From: Clostridiales bacterium
Lineage (GTDB): Bacteria; Bacillota; Clostridia; Acetivibrionales; RGIG10202
Direction: 5' to 3'
Length of the DNA: 64,000 nucleotides
NCBI GenBank assembly: GCA_017961515.1
Contig: JAGCXC010000013.1
Location: 1 to 64,000 of the forward strand
Shown: piece after piece, positions 42,145 to 51,495 of the stretch
How positions within the stretch are numbered: position 1 is the stretch's first letter
How the letters are laid out: each line of letters opens with the position of its first letter
The notes under the pieces: model-generated
What the model was told of the DNA's origin: nothing
The model's input: only the letters and a program-made list of their open reading frames with translations
The model's database searches: none
Translations under genes and position numbers: made by a program

Positions 42145-43728
42145 ATAAATACCGGGGTTATGATAGTGTTATTTATAGGGTTAATTATTTTAATTACAAT
42201 ATTGAAATATATTTGGAATTTTAGATTTAGTAAAGGTTTTAAAGAGGGAATAGAAGAGAGAAAAAAAAGAGAAGCAGAGGATTTAGCCAATGCTGAGAGT
42301 GGGGCAGCAAAGATTATTAGTGAAGCTGAAAGAATGGCAGAGAATAAAAAAAGAGAGCTCCTTATAGAGGCAAAGGAAGAAATTCAAAAGTGCAGAGTAG
42401 AAATTGAAAAAGAAGTAAAAGAACGTCGTGGAGAGTTACAGCAGCAGGAGAAGAGACTAATCCAGAAAGAAGAAATGTTAGATAAAAAGATGGAGGCAGT
42501 CGAACAAAAGGAAGCAATTGCAGATCAAAAAGCTTTAGAAATTGAGGAAAAACAGATTGAAATATTAAAAATTGAAGAACAAAGAGTGCGTGAGCTTGAA
42601 CGTATTTCAAAGCTTTCTGTTGATGATGCGCGTGCATATCTTTTAAATAAGGTAGAAAATGAGATGAAATACGAAACAGCCATGCTTATAAAAGATATAG
42701 AGACAAAAGCTAAGTTGGAGGCAGATAGAAGAGCTAAAACAATTGTGGCTAATGCGATACAAAAGTGTGCTGTTGATCATGCGTCTCAGGTTACTGTTTC
42801 TACAGTTACGTTACCAAATGATGAAATGAAGGGAAGGATAATTGGTAGGGAAGGTAGAAATATAAGAGCGTTAGAGACATTAACAGGGGTAGATATTATA
42901 ATAGATGATACGCCAGAGGCTGTTGTATTATCGGGGTTTGATCCTGTTAGAAGAGAAGTAGCAAGAATTGCTCTAGAAAAGCTTATACTTGACGGAAGGA
43001 TTCATCCGGCCAGAATAGAAGAAATGGTGATTAAAGCCAAGGAAGAAGTAGATGAGTTTATTAGACAGGAAGGGGATAGGGCTACATTTGAGACCGGTGT
43101 TAACTCTATACATCCTGAGATAGTAAAGTTACTTGGAAGACTTAGGTTTAGAGCAAGTTATGGTCAGAATGTGTTGAATCATTCAATAGAGGTTGCGCAT
43201 TTGTCCGGTCTTATGGCAGAGGAATTAGGTTTGGATGTTTCGTTAGCGAAGAGAGCTGGTTTGTTGCATGATATAGGTAAGGCAGTTGATCATGAAATAG
43301 AGGGATCTCATGTTACAATTGGTGGAGATATTGCTAAGAAATATGGTGAGAACGATCTTATTGTGAATGCTATATTGTCGCACCATGGAGATATTGAGCC
43401 AACATCTGTAATTGGAGTAATTGTACAGGCTGCAGATTCAATTTCGGCAGGAAGACCTGGTGCTAGAAAAGAAACATTGGAGACTTACGTTAAGAGGTTA
43501 GAAAAGTTAGAAGAGATAGTAACATCATTTGAAGGTGTAGAGAAATGTTATGCGGTACAAGCAGGAAGAGAAATAAGAATAATGGTTAAACCAGATGAAG
43601 TGTCAGATATAGAGATGGTTATAATAGCTCGAAATATTGTAAAGAGAATAGAGGATGAGTTAGATTACCCAGGACAAATAAAAGTGAATGTTATAAGAGA
43701 AATGCGTGCAATTGAATATGCAAATTAA
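42145..43728 (+). CDS. rny: Ribonuclease Y, possible AUA start
   Basis: About 527 residues. N-terminal membrane anchor ([19 protein letters not shown]), a long Glu/Lys-rich coiled coil (to about 190), KH RNA-binding domain ([15 protein letters not shown]), and HD phosphodiesterase domain ([14 protein letters not shown]). RNase Y starts mRNA decay in Firmicutes. The start is uncertain: AAGGAGG (42130-42136) is ideal for the ATA codon at 42145 (eight-base spacing); the GTG at 42136 lies in the site itself, and the first ATG (42160) is 23 nt away with no site. ymdB follows, the conserved pairing. Confidence 0.93.
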   Translation: MNTGVMIVLFIGLIILITILKYIWNFRFSKGFKEGIEERKKREAEDLANAESGAAKIISEAERMAENKKRELLIEAKEEIQKCRVEIEKEVKERRGELQQQEKRLIQKEEMLDKKMEAVEQKEAIADQKALEIEEKQIEILKIEEQRVRELERISKLSVDDARAYLLNKVENEMKYETAMLIKDIETKAKLEADRRAKTIVANAIQKCAVDHASQVTVSTVTLPNDEMKGRIIGREGRNIRALETLTGVDIIIDDTPEAVVLSGFDPVRREVARIALEKLILDGRIHPARIEEMVIKAKEEVDEFIRQEGDRATFETGVNSIHPEIVKLLGRLRFRASYGQNVLNHSIEVAHLSGLMAEELGLDVSLAKRAGLLHDIGKAVDHEIEGSHVTIGGDIAKKYGENDLIVNAILSHHGDIEPTSVIGVIVQAADSISAGRPGARKETLETYVKRLEKLEEIVTSFEGVEKCYAVQAGREIRIMVKPDEVSDIEMVIIARNIVKRIEDELDYPGQIKVNVIREMRAIEYAN

Positions 43729-43746
43729 TAATAACATACAATAGAT

Positions 43747-43780
43747 AGCGTGTATGTATACAGAATATATCACGCTTTTG
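43747..43780 (+). terminator. Weak hairpin between rny and ymdB
   Basis: AGCGTG (43747-43752) pairs with CACGCT (43771-43776), then TTTG. The loop is long and AT-rich; a partial terminator or processing site at best. Confidence 0.3.
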
Positions 43781-43818
43781 TTGTATTTATAAGAAATGGA
43801 AGTAGGAGATAAAGGGTT

Positions 43819-44613
43819 ATGGTAAGGGTACTATTTATAGGAGATATTTATGGGAATTTAGGTAGAAAGACGCTAAAAAAATACATAGCGGATATAAAAA
43901 GAGAAAAAAATGCGGATTTTTGTATTGTAAATGGAGAAAATTCGGCAAGTGGAAGAGGGATAACTTACGCTATTGCATCTGAGTTTTATAAGTTGGGTGT
44001 TGACTGTATAACTCTAGGAAATCACACGTGGGGAAAAAATGATATATTAAATTTCATAGATGACGATGCAAAGATGGTTCGTCCTGCAAATTATCCAATA
44101 GGGTCACCTGGCCAAGGAAGTAGGGTTATAGAAAATGATAAAGGTTTAAAAATAGGGGTTGTTAATGTATTAGGTAGAGTATATATGGATGGAGTCGATT
44201 GCCCATTTAAGGCGATAGAAAGAGAAGTGTCTTATCTAAAAAAGTTTGTCAAGGTAGTTATTGTTGATGTACATGCGGAAGCCACCTCGGAAAAGTGTGC
44301 GATAGCATGGGATTTCGACGGTAAAGTTAGTGCGATATTGGGTACGCATACGCATGTGCAGACATCAGACGAAAGAATACTTCCTTTTGGTACAGCATTT
44401 TTAACAGATGTAGGTATGACAGGTCCGTATGATGGGGTAATAGGTGTTGATAGGAACATAATAATAAAAAGGCTTAAGACAGCAATGCCGCAAAAATTTG
44501 AATCAGCGACAGGGTTATCTCAGCTAAACGGAGTGTGTTTAGATATAGATGAAAATACAGGTAAAGCTATGGCTATAGAAAGGATTAGTTATAAGGCTTT
44601 AGATGTGAAATAG
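43819..44613 (+). CDS. ymdB: YmdB family metallophosphoesterase
   Basis: 264 residues, TIGR00282 family; a calcineurin-like phosphodiesterase shown in Bacillus subtilis to hydrolyse 2',3'-cyclic nucleotides and influence RNA decay and multicellular behaviour. Metal-ligand segments: FIGDIYGNLGR, NGENSASGRG, GNHTWGKN, VDVHAEATSEK and GTHTHVQTSDE. It follows rny, as in many Firmicutes. Confidence 0.94.
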   Translation: MVRVLFIGDIYGNLGRKTLKKYIADIKREKNADFCIVNGENSASGRGITYAIASEFYKLGVDCITLGNHTWGKNDILNFIDDDAKMVRPANYPIGSPGQGSRVIENDKGLKIGVVNVLGRVYMDGVDCPFKAIEREVSYLKKFVKVVIVDVHAEATSEKCAIAWDFDGKVSAILGTHTHVQTSDERILPFGTAFLTDVGMTGPYDGVIGVDRNIIIKRLKTAMPQKFESATGLSQLNGVCLDIDENTGKAMAIERISYKALDVK

Positions 44614-44676
44614 GTATTTTATATAGCGTGGTTATGGTAAGGTTAAGTAATAGGTTAGAGGGTGAGATTTATTTTT

Positions 44677-45837
44677 ATGCAAGAAATATATTTTGATAAT
44701 GGAGCTACTACAAAGCCTTGTAGTGAGGTAGTTGATGTTATGGTAGATAAATTTAATAATACATATGGTAATTCATCTGCATTGCACAAAAAAGGTATGG
44801 AGGCTGAGTATGTATTAAAGGATGCAAGATCGGCGATTGCTGAAACCTTGCGTGCTAGTGCTAAAGAGATAATATTTACATCTGGTGGAACTGAGTCAAA
44901 TAATTTTGCAATAAAGGGATTTCTTAAAAGAAATAGAGGAAGGCATATAATAACTACAAAGATAGAACATCCATCTGTGTTGGAAGTGTTTAGGTATATG
45001 GAAACTTTGGGTTATAGAGTAGATTATCTGGATGTTTTAAGTAATGGCACAGTGGATTTAAATAAATTTAGAGGTAGCATATGTGAAGATACAAGCCTAA
45101 TAAGTGTGATGTATGTCAATAATGAAACAGGTGCTATACAACCCATACAAGAGATAATTGATATAAAAAATGAGATTAAGCCCGATATAAAAGTACATGT
45201 TGATGCGGTGCAGGCTTATGGTAAACTAGATATCAATTTAAACAAACTAAGAGTTGACATGATGTCGATTAGTTCGCATAAGATACATGGCCCAAAGGGA
45301 GTAGGTTGCCTTTTTGTAAGGGAAGGGGTAAAGATTAGTCCATGTATGCTAGGCGGAGGGCAGGAAAATGGCCTACGTTCAGGAACAGAGAATGTTCCAT
45401 CCATTGCAGGATTTGCAAAAGCCTGTGAAATAATGTATGCTAATATAAATCTTAATTATGAGAAACTTAAGGGACTAAAAGAGACCTTTTTGCATGAGTT
45501 ATCAAAAACGGATGTTGAGTGTGAGATTATATCGCCAGAAGATGGATTACCATATATATTAAATGTTGCATTTTTGAATACAAAATCAGAGGTAATGTTA
45601 CATCATTTAGAAGACAGAGGAATTTATGTGTCAACAGGGAGTGCGTGTTCTGAAAAAAGAAAGAAATATAGTCATGTATTGATGGCTATGGGAAAGAGAC
45701 AGCAGGTAATAGATGGAGCTATAAGATTTAGCTTTTCACACTTTAACACGGAAGAAGAAGTGAAAAAAACAGTGGCTATAATAAGAGAGATTATACCGTA
45801 TATTTATATAAAACGTGGGGGAAAGAATAGAAGATGA
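44677..45837 (+). CDS. Cysteine desulfurase (NifS/IscS type)
   Basis: 386 residues from ATG 44677, ten nucleotides after GGTGAG. PLP enzyme that takes sulfur from cysteine onto its own Cys. Motifs: YFDNGATTKP, TSGGTESNNFAIKG, TKIEHPSVLE, the PLP lysine in SSHKIHGPKG, and the catalytic Cys in STGSACSEKRKKYS. Its stop overlaps the thiI start by four bases, so it is the sulfur donor for 4-thiouridine in tRNA, as in other Firmicutes. Confidence 0.95.
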   Translation: MQEIYFDNGATTKPCSEVVDVMVDKFNNTYGNSSALHKKGMEAEYVLKDARSAIAETLRASAKEIIFTSGGTESNNFAIKGFLKRNRGRHIITTKIEHPSVLEVFRYMETLGYRVDYLDVLSNGTVDLNKFRGSICEDTSLISVMYVNNETGAIQPIQEIIDIKNEIKPDIKVHVDAVQAYGKLDINLNKLRVDMMSISSHKIHGPKGVGCLFVREGVKISPCMLGGGQENGLRSGTENVPSIAGFAKACEIMYANINLNYEKLKGLKETFLHELSKTDVECEIISPEDGLPYILNVAFLNTKSEVMLHHLEDRGIYVSTGSACSEKRKKYSHVLMAMGKRQQVIDGAIRFSFSHFNTEEEVKKTVAIIREIIPYIYIKRGGKNRR

Positions 45838-47009
45838 AAAAGATTATATTAGTAAGATGCGGAGAAATTTTGTTAAAAGGTTTAAATAGGTCAGTGTTTG
45901 AGGACAAACTTATTAAGAATATAAAGAGATCCTTGTACGGGCTTGGTGTTATAAAGGTAAGAAAATCTCAATCTAGAATATATGTAGAACCAGAGTCAGA
46001 TGAGTATGATTTTGATTTGGCAGTAGATAGACTAAAAAGAGTATTTGGTATAGTATCGCTTAGCATAGTATTTAAAGTAGATACAAATTTTGATGTTATA
46101 AAAGATAGAGTTTTAGATATAGTAAACATAATATTAAAAGAGAACAACTATAAAACATTTAAAGTTGAGACAAAGAGGGGAGATAAGAGCTTTCCTATGA
46201 CGTCACAAGAGATAAGTTGTGAAATAGGGGGAGTTATACTAGATCATCATAATGATTTGGTTGTTGATGTTAGTGATCCAGATTTTGTAGTGTATCTAGA
46301 GGTAAGAGAGGATACATATATATATAGTGAAAAAATAGATGCAAGTGGAGGGATGCCAACTGGGACAAGCGGAAAAGCTATGCTATTGCTGTCAGGTGGA
46401 ATTGATAGTCCTGTTGCAGGATATAGTATTGCAAAAAGAGGAGTTGAGATAGAGGCTGTTCATTTTTATAGTTATCCCTACACAAGTCAAAGAGCAAAGG
46501 ACAAGGTAATAGAGCTTGCTAAAATAGTTGCAAAGTACTGTCATGGCATAAAATTACACATAGTCCCATTTACAGATATACAATTGGAGATAAATGATAA
46601 GTGTCCACAACAAGAGATGACAATAATAATGCGTCGTATGATGATGCGTATTGCAGAAAAAATTGCAGTTAAGGATGAGGCAACTGCATTAATTACAGGG
46701 GAGAGTATAGGGCAGGTTGCAAGTCAAACAATGAGTGGGTTATATGTAACTGATAGAGTAGTACAAATGCCAGTATTTAGGCCGTTAATAGGTATGGATA
46801 AAAATGAAGTGATAGATATAGCTAGAAAAATAGGTACATTTGATACATCGATATTGCCGTATGAGGATTGTTGTACGGTTTTTGTCGCGAAGCATCCTAA
46901 TACTAAACCTAAGCTTAATAAAATAGAAAAATTTGAAGAGGTACTAGATATAGGAAATCTCGTATCAAAGGCAGTAGATGCTATAGAGGTAATAGAGGTA
47001 AAAGGGTAA
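45834..47009 (+). CDS. thiI: tRNA 4-thiouridine synthetase ThiI
   Basis: 391 residues. Ferredoxin-like and THUMP domains in the first 165, then a PP-loop ATP pyrophosphatase domain (LLLSGGIDSPVAGYSIAKRG). No C-terminal rhodanese domain, the usual form in Firmicutes. It adenylates U8 of tRNA and accepts sulfur from the coupled cysteine desulfurase; a thiamine role depends on the missing rhodanese domain and is less likely. Start ATG overlaps the nifS stop. Confidence 0.96.
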   Translation: MKKIILVRCGEILLKGLNRSVFEDKLIKNIKRSLYGLGVIKVRKSQSRIYVEPESDEYDFDLAVDRLKRVFGIVSLSIVFKVDTNFDVIKDRVLDIVNIILKENNYKTFKVETKRGDKSFPMTSQEISCEIGGVILDHHNDLVVDVSDPDFVVYLEVREDTYIYSEKIDASGGMPTGTSGKAMLLLSGGIDSPVAGYSIAKRGVEIEAVHFYSYPYTSQRAKDKVIELAKIVAKYCHGIKLHIVPFTDIQLEINDKCPQQEMTIIMRRMMMRIAEKIAVKDEATALITGESIGQVASQTMSGLYVTDRVVQMPVFRPLIGMDKNEVIDIARKIGTFDTSILPYEDCCTVFVAKHPNTKPKLNKIEKFEEVLDIGNLVSKAVDAIEVIEVKG

Positions 47010-47053
47010 ATTTTAAAAAATATTATTAAAGAAGGCTTAAATTGTATGTTTTG

Positions 47054-47095
47054 TCGCCAAGTATCCATTGGTGGATGCAAGGCGATGTTTTTAGT
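47054..47095 (+). terminator. Terminator of the nifS-thiI operon
   Basis: Outer stem TCGCC/GGCGA (47054-47058, 47081-47085) with inner stem ATCCA/TGGAT, then TGTTTTTAGTTTT. It lies before the convergent sigK stop. Confidence 0.65.
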
Positions 47096-47140
47096 TTTAT
47101 AAAAGCATATATATGTATTATAGTGGAAATGGGGAGGAAG

Positions 47141-47842
47141 TCATTCTTTTTCTAGTTCGCGCAATAATTTATTAAGGGCTTTTTTTTCGATACGAGATAC
47201 GTACGAGCGAGATATTCCAAGCAGGTTTGCAATTTCAATTTGAGTTTTACTATTGCCATTGTATAACCCATAGCGTAGTTCTATTATGATACGTTCTCTA
47301 TGTTTTAGTATTTGTCTCATTTTTGAGTAAAGATTTTTTATTTTAAGTTTTAATTCTACTTTAGAGAAAATATCTGGTTCATCGCAGCGAACGATCTCCA
47401 TAAAGTCTATTATGTTACCGTCTTTGTCAGTGCCAATGGGGTCTTCTAAGTAGACATCGTTACCAAACTTTTTTGAGGCACGTATGTGCATTAGAATTTC
47501 ATTTTCTATGCATCGGGCAGCGTACGTCGCAAGTTTTGTTCCTTTGTCTATTTCAAATGAAGTTATAGCCTTTATTAGACCTATTGTCCCTATTGATATG
47601 TAATCGTCGATTTCGTTCGGATTTGAGCAATATTTTTTTACTATATGTGCTACTAGTCTTAAGTTGTGTTCTATCAAGATATTTTTTGAAGTAATGTCAC
47701 CATCTTTAAACAGTAGCAAATATTTTTTTTCTTCATCGCTGTTAAGAGGTGCAGGAAAAGAATTGCTAGTTTTAACATATCCTAAAAGTAATACGCCACT
47801 GTGTAGTATCCAATTGATGTACGAAACTAGAAAGCCAAACAA
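47141..47842 (-). CDS. sigK: RNA polymerase sigma-K factor (late mother-cell sporulation)
   Basis: 233 residues, TTG start eight nucleotides after GAGGTG. Closest to SigK: a short hydrophobic pro-like N-terminus followed by SFPAPLNSDEEKKYL, region 2 (RLVAHIVKKY, LATYAARCIENEILMHIR) and region 4 helix-turn-helix (LGISRSYVSRIEKKALN). SigK drives late mother-cell genes for coat and cortex. The gene is one continuous frame, with no skin-type element dividing it. It faces nifS-thiI and is divergent from spoVD. A CATAGAAT sequence at 47894-47887, upstream on its strand, loosely resembles a sigma-E -10 but is not convincing. Confidence 0.93.
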   Translation of the reverse strand: MFGFLVSYINWILHSGVLLLGYVKTSNSFPAPLNSDEEKKYLLLFKDGDITSKNILIEHNLRLVAHIVKKYCSNPNEIDDYISIGTIGLIKAITSFEIDKGTKLATYAARCIENEILMHIRASKKFGNDVYLEDPIGTDKDGNIIDFMEIVRCDEPDIFSKVELKLKIKNLYSKMRQILKHRERIIIELRYGLYNGNSKTQIEIANLLGISRSYVSRIEKKALNKLLRELEKE

Positions 47843-47975
47843 AAGAGATCACCTCGCAGTGGGAAAATAATATTAGGTAGTGATATTCTATGAATATAAT
47901 AAATGTTTAGTGCAAGTCTTATGATGAGGTTTGAAAAAATATTTTAGTTCACGGGTTTAGCTTTTTTGAATATTG

Positions 47976-47984
47976 TGATATAAT
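47976..47984 (+). promoter_or_regulatory. Extended -10 promoter of the spoVD-mur cluster
   Basis: TG-A-TATAAT (47976-47984) is an extended -10; the -35 (TTTAGC, 17 nt upstream) is weak. 44 nt before the spoVD start. Confidence 0.5.
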
Positions 47985-48027
47985 GATTGCTGGATTAATA
48001 GAATAATTTTAGAATAGAGATGAGAGG

Positions 48028-50022
48028 ATGATAAAGTTGACTAAACCTAATAAGTTAGTAAAAAAAAGAATTGTTATTTTAATGATGGTATTTACTATTG
48101 CAATAGTAGGTTTAGTGATAAGAGTCGGTTTTATACAGATAGTTCATGGTGCGTGGTATAGGCAAAAGGCTTATGAACAACATAATAAAGACAGAGAGAT
48201 AGCACCTAAAAGAGGGGCTATATATGACAGAAATGGTAACGAATTGGCTGTTAGTGCTACGGTAGAAAAGCTGATCATAAGTCCTAAAGATATAAAAAAA
48301 TCCGGCAAGTCTATTAATGAGATTATAAAAAAGATTGCAACTACATTAGATTTAGACCAGGAGTACGTTGCAAAAAAAGTTCAACGTAACAGCAGGTATG
48401 AGATAATTAAAAAACGTATACCAAAGGAAGTTGCAGATGATATACGAAAGTGGAAGAATGACAATAATATAACGGGTGTTTATTTAGATGAAGACGTAAA
48501 AAGATATTATCCTAATGGATCACTTGCTGCACATATATTGGGGTTTGTTGGTGATGATAATCAAGGGCTAAACGGGATAGAATTTATTGCGGAAAAATAT
48601 TTAAAGGGTAGTCCAGGTAAGATATTAAGTGAAGTTGATGCTAGTGGCAGAGCAGTTCCATTCAATGAAGAAAAAAGAATAGAGGCTACTAATGGTCTAA
48701 ATGTTGTTTTGACTATTGATGAAACAATACAATATTTTGTACAAAGAGCATTAGAACAGGCGATAGAGGAAAATGACGTTTTAGATGGGGCAGGGGCTAT
48801 AGTGATGGACCCCAATGACGGTGAAATATTAGCAATGGTGTCTAAGCCAGATTTTGATCCAAATGATCCAAGGAAAGCGCCAAAGGGATATGATACAAGC
48901 AGATGGAAGGGAAATACTAATGAAGATATAAAAATATTGTCTGAGACTGTGTGGAGAAATAAGACAGTAACTGATACATATGAACCGGGTTCTACATTTA
49001 AGGCAATAACATCGGTAGCTGGGTTGGAAGAGGGAGTAGTAACACCAGAAACTTCAGTTAATGATGTTCCTATAAATGTGCAAGGTAGAAGGATAAAATG
49101 CTGGAGAGCAAGCCCACATGGCCAGGAGACATTTCGACAAGGTGTGTATAACTCATGTAATCCTGTTTTCGTAAAGGTAGCACAGGAATTGGGTATGGAG
49201 AGGTTTTATCAATATGTACGTGCATTCGGATTTATGGATACAACGGGAATAGCGCTTCCAGGAGAGGCGAGGAGTATTTTTCATAAAAAGCCTATAGAGA
49301 TAGATATGGCAGTTGCGTCGTTTGGCCAGAGGTTCCAGATAACACCGATACAGTTGATAACAGCATATTCGGCAATTGCTAATGGAGGTAATTTGGTAAA
49401 GCCTAAGATTATAAAGGAACTAACTAATCAGGATGGACATATTGTAAAGACATTTGAAACTGAAGTAGTTAGGAATGTTATATCGAAGAAGACTGCTGAC
49501 ACGATGAGAGAAATATTAGAGGGTGTTGTTACATACGGAGGAGGAAATAGAGCATACGTTAAGGGATATAGAGTTGGAGGGAAAACTGGTACATCCGAGA
49601 CGACAACTAAGGATAGATACATAGCTTCTTTTATGGCGATAGCTCCGGCAGATGAGCCTAGAATATGTGTATTGGTTTTGTTGGATCATCCAACAGGAGA
49701 AAGTTATTATGGTGGAAGAATTGCTGCGCCGGTTGCTGGTCGAATAGTTGAAGATGTTTTAACATATCTTGATGTTGAGAGGAAATATACTAAAAAAGAT
49801 ATGGAGATGATGGAACAGGAAGTTGAGGTGCCAGATATTTGTGGAAGACTTGCCACAGAGGCTACTGACATATTAACACAGCACGGTTTACTTGCACGAG
49901 TTGAAGGAGAGGTAGAAGATTGTATAGTGGAAAAACAATTGCCAAGCGGAGGAGACAAGGTTTCTAAAGGGGCGAATGTTGTTATATATACTAAGAAAAA
50001 TGAAGGCGAAGTATTAGAATAA
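48028..50022 (+). CDS. spoVD: Class B penicillin-binding protein (SpoVD/FtsI type) with PASTA domain
   Basis: 664 residues: one membrane segment (14-35), dimerisation domain (APKRGAIYDRNGNELA), transpeptidase domain with SxxK in GSTFK (Ser about 321), SxN in YNSCNP, and KTGT in GGKTGTSE; then one PASTA domain at the end (VPDICGRLATEATDIL). A C-terminal PASTA and the spore-gene context suit SpoVD, the cortex cross-linking enzyme; a division FtsI role cannot be excluded because no other copy is visible. First gene of the peptidoglycan cluster. Confidence 0.92.
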   Translation: MIKLTKPNKLVKKRIVILMMVFTIAIVGLVIRVGFIQIVHGAWYRQKAYEQHNKDREIAPKRGAIYDRNGNELAVSATVEKLIISPKDIKKSGKSINEIIKKIATTLDLDQEYVAKKVQRNSRYEIIKKRIPKEVADDIRKWKNDNNITGVYLDEDVKRYYPNGSLAAHILGFVGDDNQGLNGIEFIAEKYLKGSPGKILSEVDASGRAVPFNEEKRIEATNGLNVVLTIDETIQYFVQRALEQAIEENDVLDGAGAIVMDPNDGEILAMVSKPDFDPNDPRKAPKGYDTSRWKGNTNEDIKILSETVWRNKTVTDTYEPGSTFKAITSVAGLEEGVVTPETSVNDVPINVQGRRIKCWRASPHGQETFRQGVYNSCNPVFVKVAQELGMERFYQYVRAFGFMDTTGIALPGEARSIFHKKPIEIDMAVASFGQRFQITPIQLITAYSAIANGGNLVKPKIIKELTNQDGHIVKTFETEVVRNVISKKTADTMREILEGVVTYGGGNRAYVKGYRVGGKTGTSETTTKDRYIASFMAIAPADEPRICVLVLLDHPTGESYYGGRIAAPVAGRIVEDVLTYLDVERKYTKKDMEMMEQEVEVPDICGRLATEATDILTQHGLLARVEGEVEDCIVEKQLPSGGDKVSKGANVVIYTKKNEGEVLE

Positions 50023-50041
50023 GAGTATGGAGGAATAAGAG

Positions 50042-51493
50042 ATGTTGTTAGTAAAGTTGATAGAAGGACTACAGATACAAGAATTCAAGGGAAGTGTTGA
50101 CATAGATGTAGAGGGTATTGCATGTGATTCAAGAAAGGCTAGGAATAATGGTATATTTGTTTGTATAGATGGATACAAAGTTGATGGACACAATTTTATA
50201 GATAATGCTATACAAAATGGGGCAAAAGTTATATTTGTGCAAAAGGATGTAAAAAATTATGACAATGTGACAATAATTAAAGTTACTGATACGAGATATG
50301 CATTAGCGTACATATCCAATATATTCTATGGTATGCCGTCAAAAGATCTAAATATGATAGGAATAACGGGTACAAAAGGGAAAACTACAACGACATATAT
50401 GATAAAATCTATCTTAGAGAAGAACAAAAGAAAAGTTGGGTTGATTGGAACAATAATGAATAAGATAGGGGATTGTGAATTACCAGCAAGTAGAACTACG
50501 CCAGAAAGTTTAGATTTACAAGCGTTACTTTGCGATATGAAGGACCAAAGTGTAAGTGATGTAGTAATGGAAGTGTCATCGCATGCATTGGAGTTATCAA
50601 GAGTGGAGAAGGTTGCTTTTAATATAGGTGCATTCACGAACTTATCCCAGGATCACTTGGATTTTCATGAGACATTTGATAATTACTTAAACGCAAAGAT
50701 AAAGTTGTTTAGTTTGTGTGATATGGGAGTTGTAAATATTGATAGTGAATATGGCCCAAAGGTTGTACAAAAATCTAAATGCAAAGTATATACTTATGGT
50801 ATAAGAAATAATGCAGATTTTGTAGCGTGTAACATAAAAACATATTCAGATAAAGTTGTTTTTGATGTAAAATCTGATATAATAAATGAGAGTATAGAGG
50901 TGAATGTACCAGGTATTTTTTCTGTTTACAATGCTCTTTGTGCTATAAGTATTACGGCACTTATGGGAATAGAGCCAAGTGCAATAAAGGCTGGGTTAAG
51001 TGATGTTGTTGTTCCTGGGAGAGCAGAGATTGTTGAGGCGAATGATGAATATACAGTAATGATTGATTATGCGCATTCACCAGATAGTCTTAAAAATATA
51101 CTAGAAACTGTTAAAGGGTATAAGAAAGGACGTTTGGTCAGTGTGTTTGGATGTGGTGGCGATAGAGATAAAGCAAAGAGACCTATGATGGGTGAGATTT
51201 CAGGAAGATTAGCTGATTTTACAATAATTACATCAGATAATCCTAGAACAGAAGATCCGGATGTAATAGTAAAAGAGATAGAGGCAGGAATAAAAAATAT
51301 TACAAAAGAGTATATAACAATAACAGATAGAAAAGATGCGATAAAATATGCAATAGAGAATCATAAGAAAAATGATATTATTGTATTAGCGGGCAAAGGA
51401 CACGAGACATATCAGATATTTAAAGACAAAACAATTCACTTTGATGAGAGGGAAGTAGTAAGGGATATAATTAAAGGAGAGGGGGCACATTAA
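50042..51493 (+). CDS. murE: UDP-MurNAc-tripeptide synthetase MurE (meso-DAP type)
   Basis: 483 residues; adds the third amino acid to UDP-MurNAc-L-Ala-D-Glu. ATP loop GITGTKGKTTTTY, substrate segments TTPESLDLQ and EVSSHALEL, carbamylated-Lys region, and the specificity motif DNPRTEDP, which indicates meso-diaminopimelate and not lysine. So the organism has a DAP-type wall. Ribosome binding site GGAGG; 19 nt after spoVD. Confidence 0.96.
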   Translation: MLLVKLIEGLQIQEFKGSVDIDVEGIACDSRKARNNGIFVCIDGYKVDGHNFIDNAIQNGAKVIFVQKDVKNYDNVTIIKVTDTRYALAYISNIFYGMPSKDLNMIGITGTKGKTTTTYMIKSILEKNKRKVGLIGTIMNKIGDCELPASRTTPESLDLQALLCDMKDQSVSDVVMEVSSHALELSRVEKVAFNIGAFTNLSQDHLDFHETFDNYLNAKIKLFSLCDMGVVNIDSEYGPKVVQKSKCKVYTYGIRNNADFVACNIKTYSDKVVFDVKSDIINESIEVNVPGIFSVYNALCAISITALMGIEPSAIKAGLSDVVVPGRAEIVEANDEYTVMIDYAHSPDSLKNILETVKGYKKGRLVSVFGCGGDRDKAKRPMMGEISGRLADFTIITSDNPRTEDPDVIVKEIEAGIKNITKEYITITDRKDAIKYAIENHKKNDIIVLAGKGHETYQIFKDKTIHFDEREVVRDIIKGEGAH

Positions 51494-51495
51494 TT

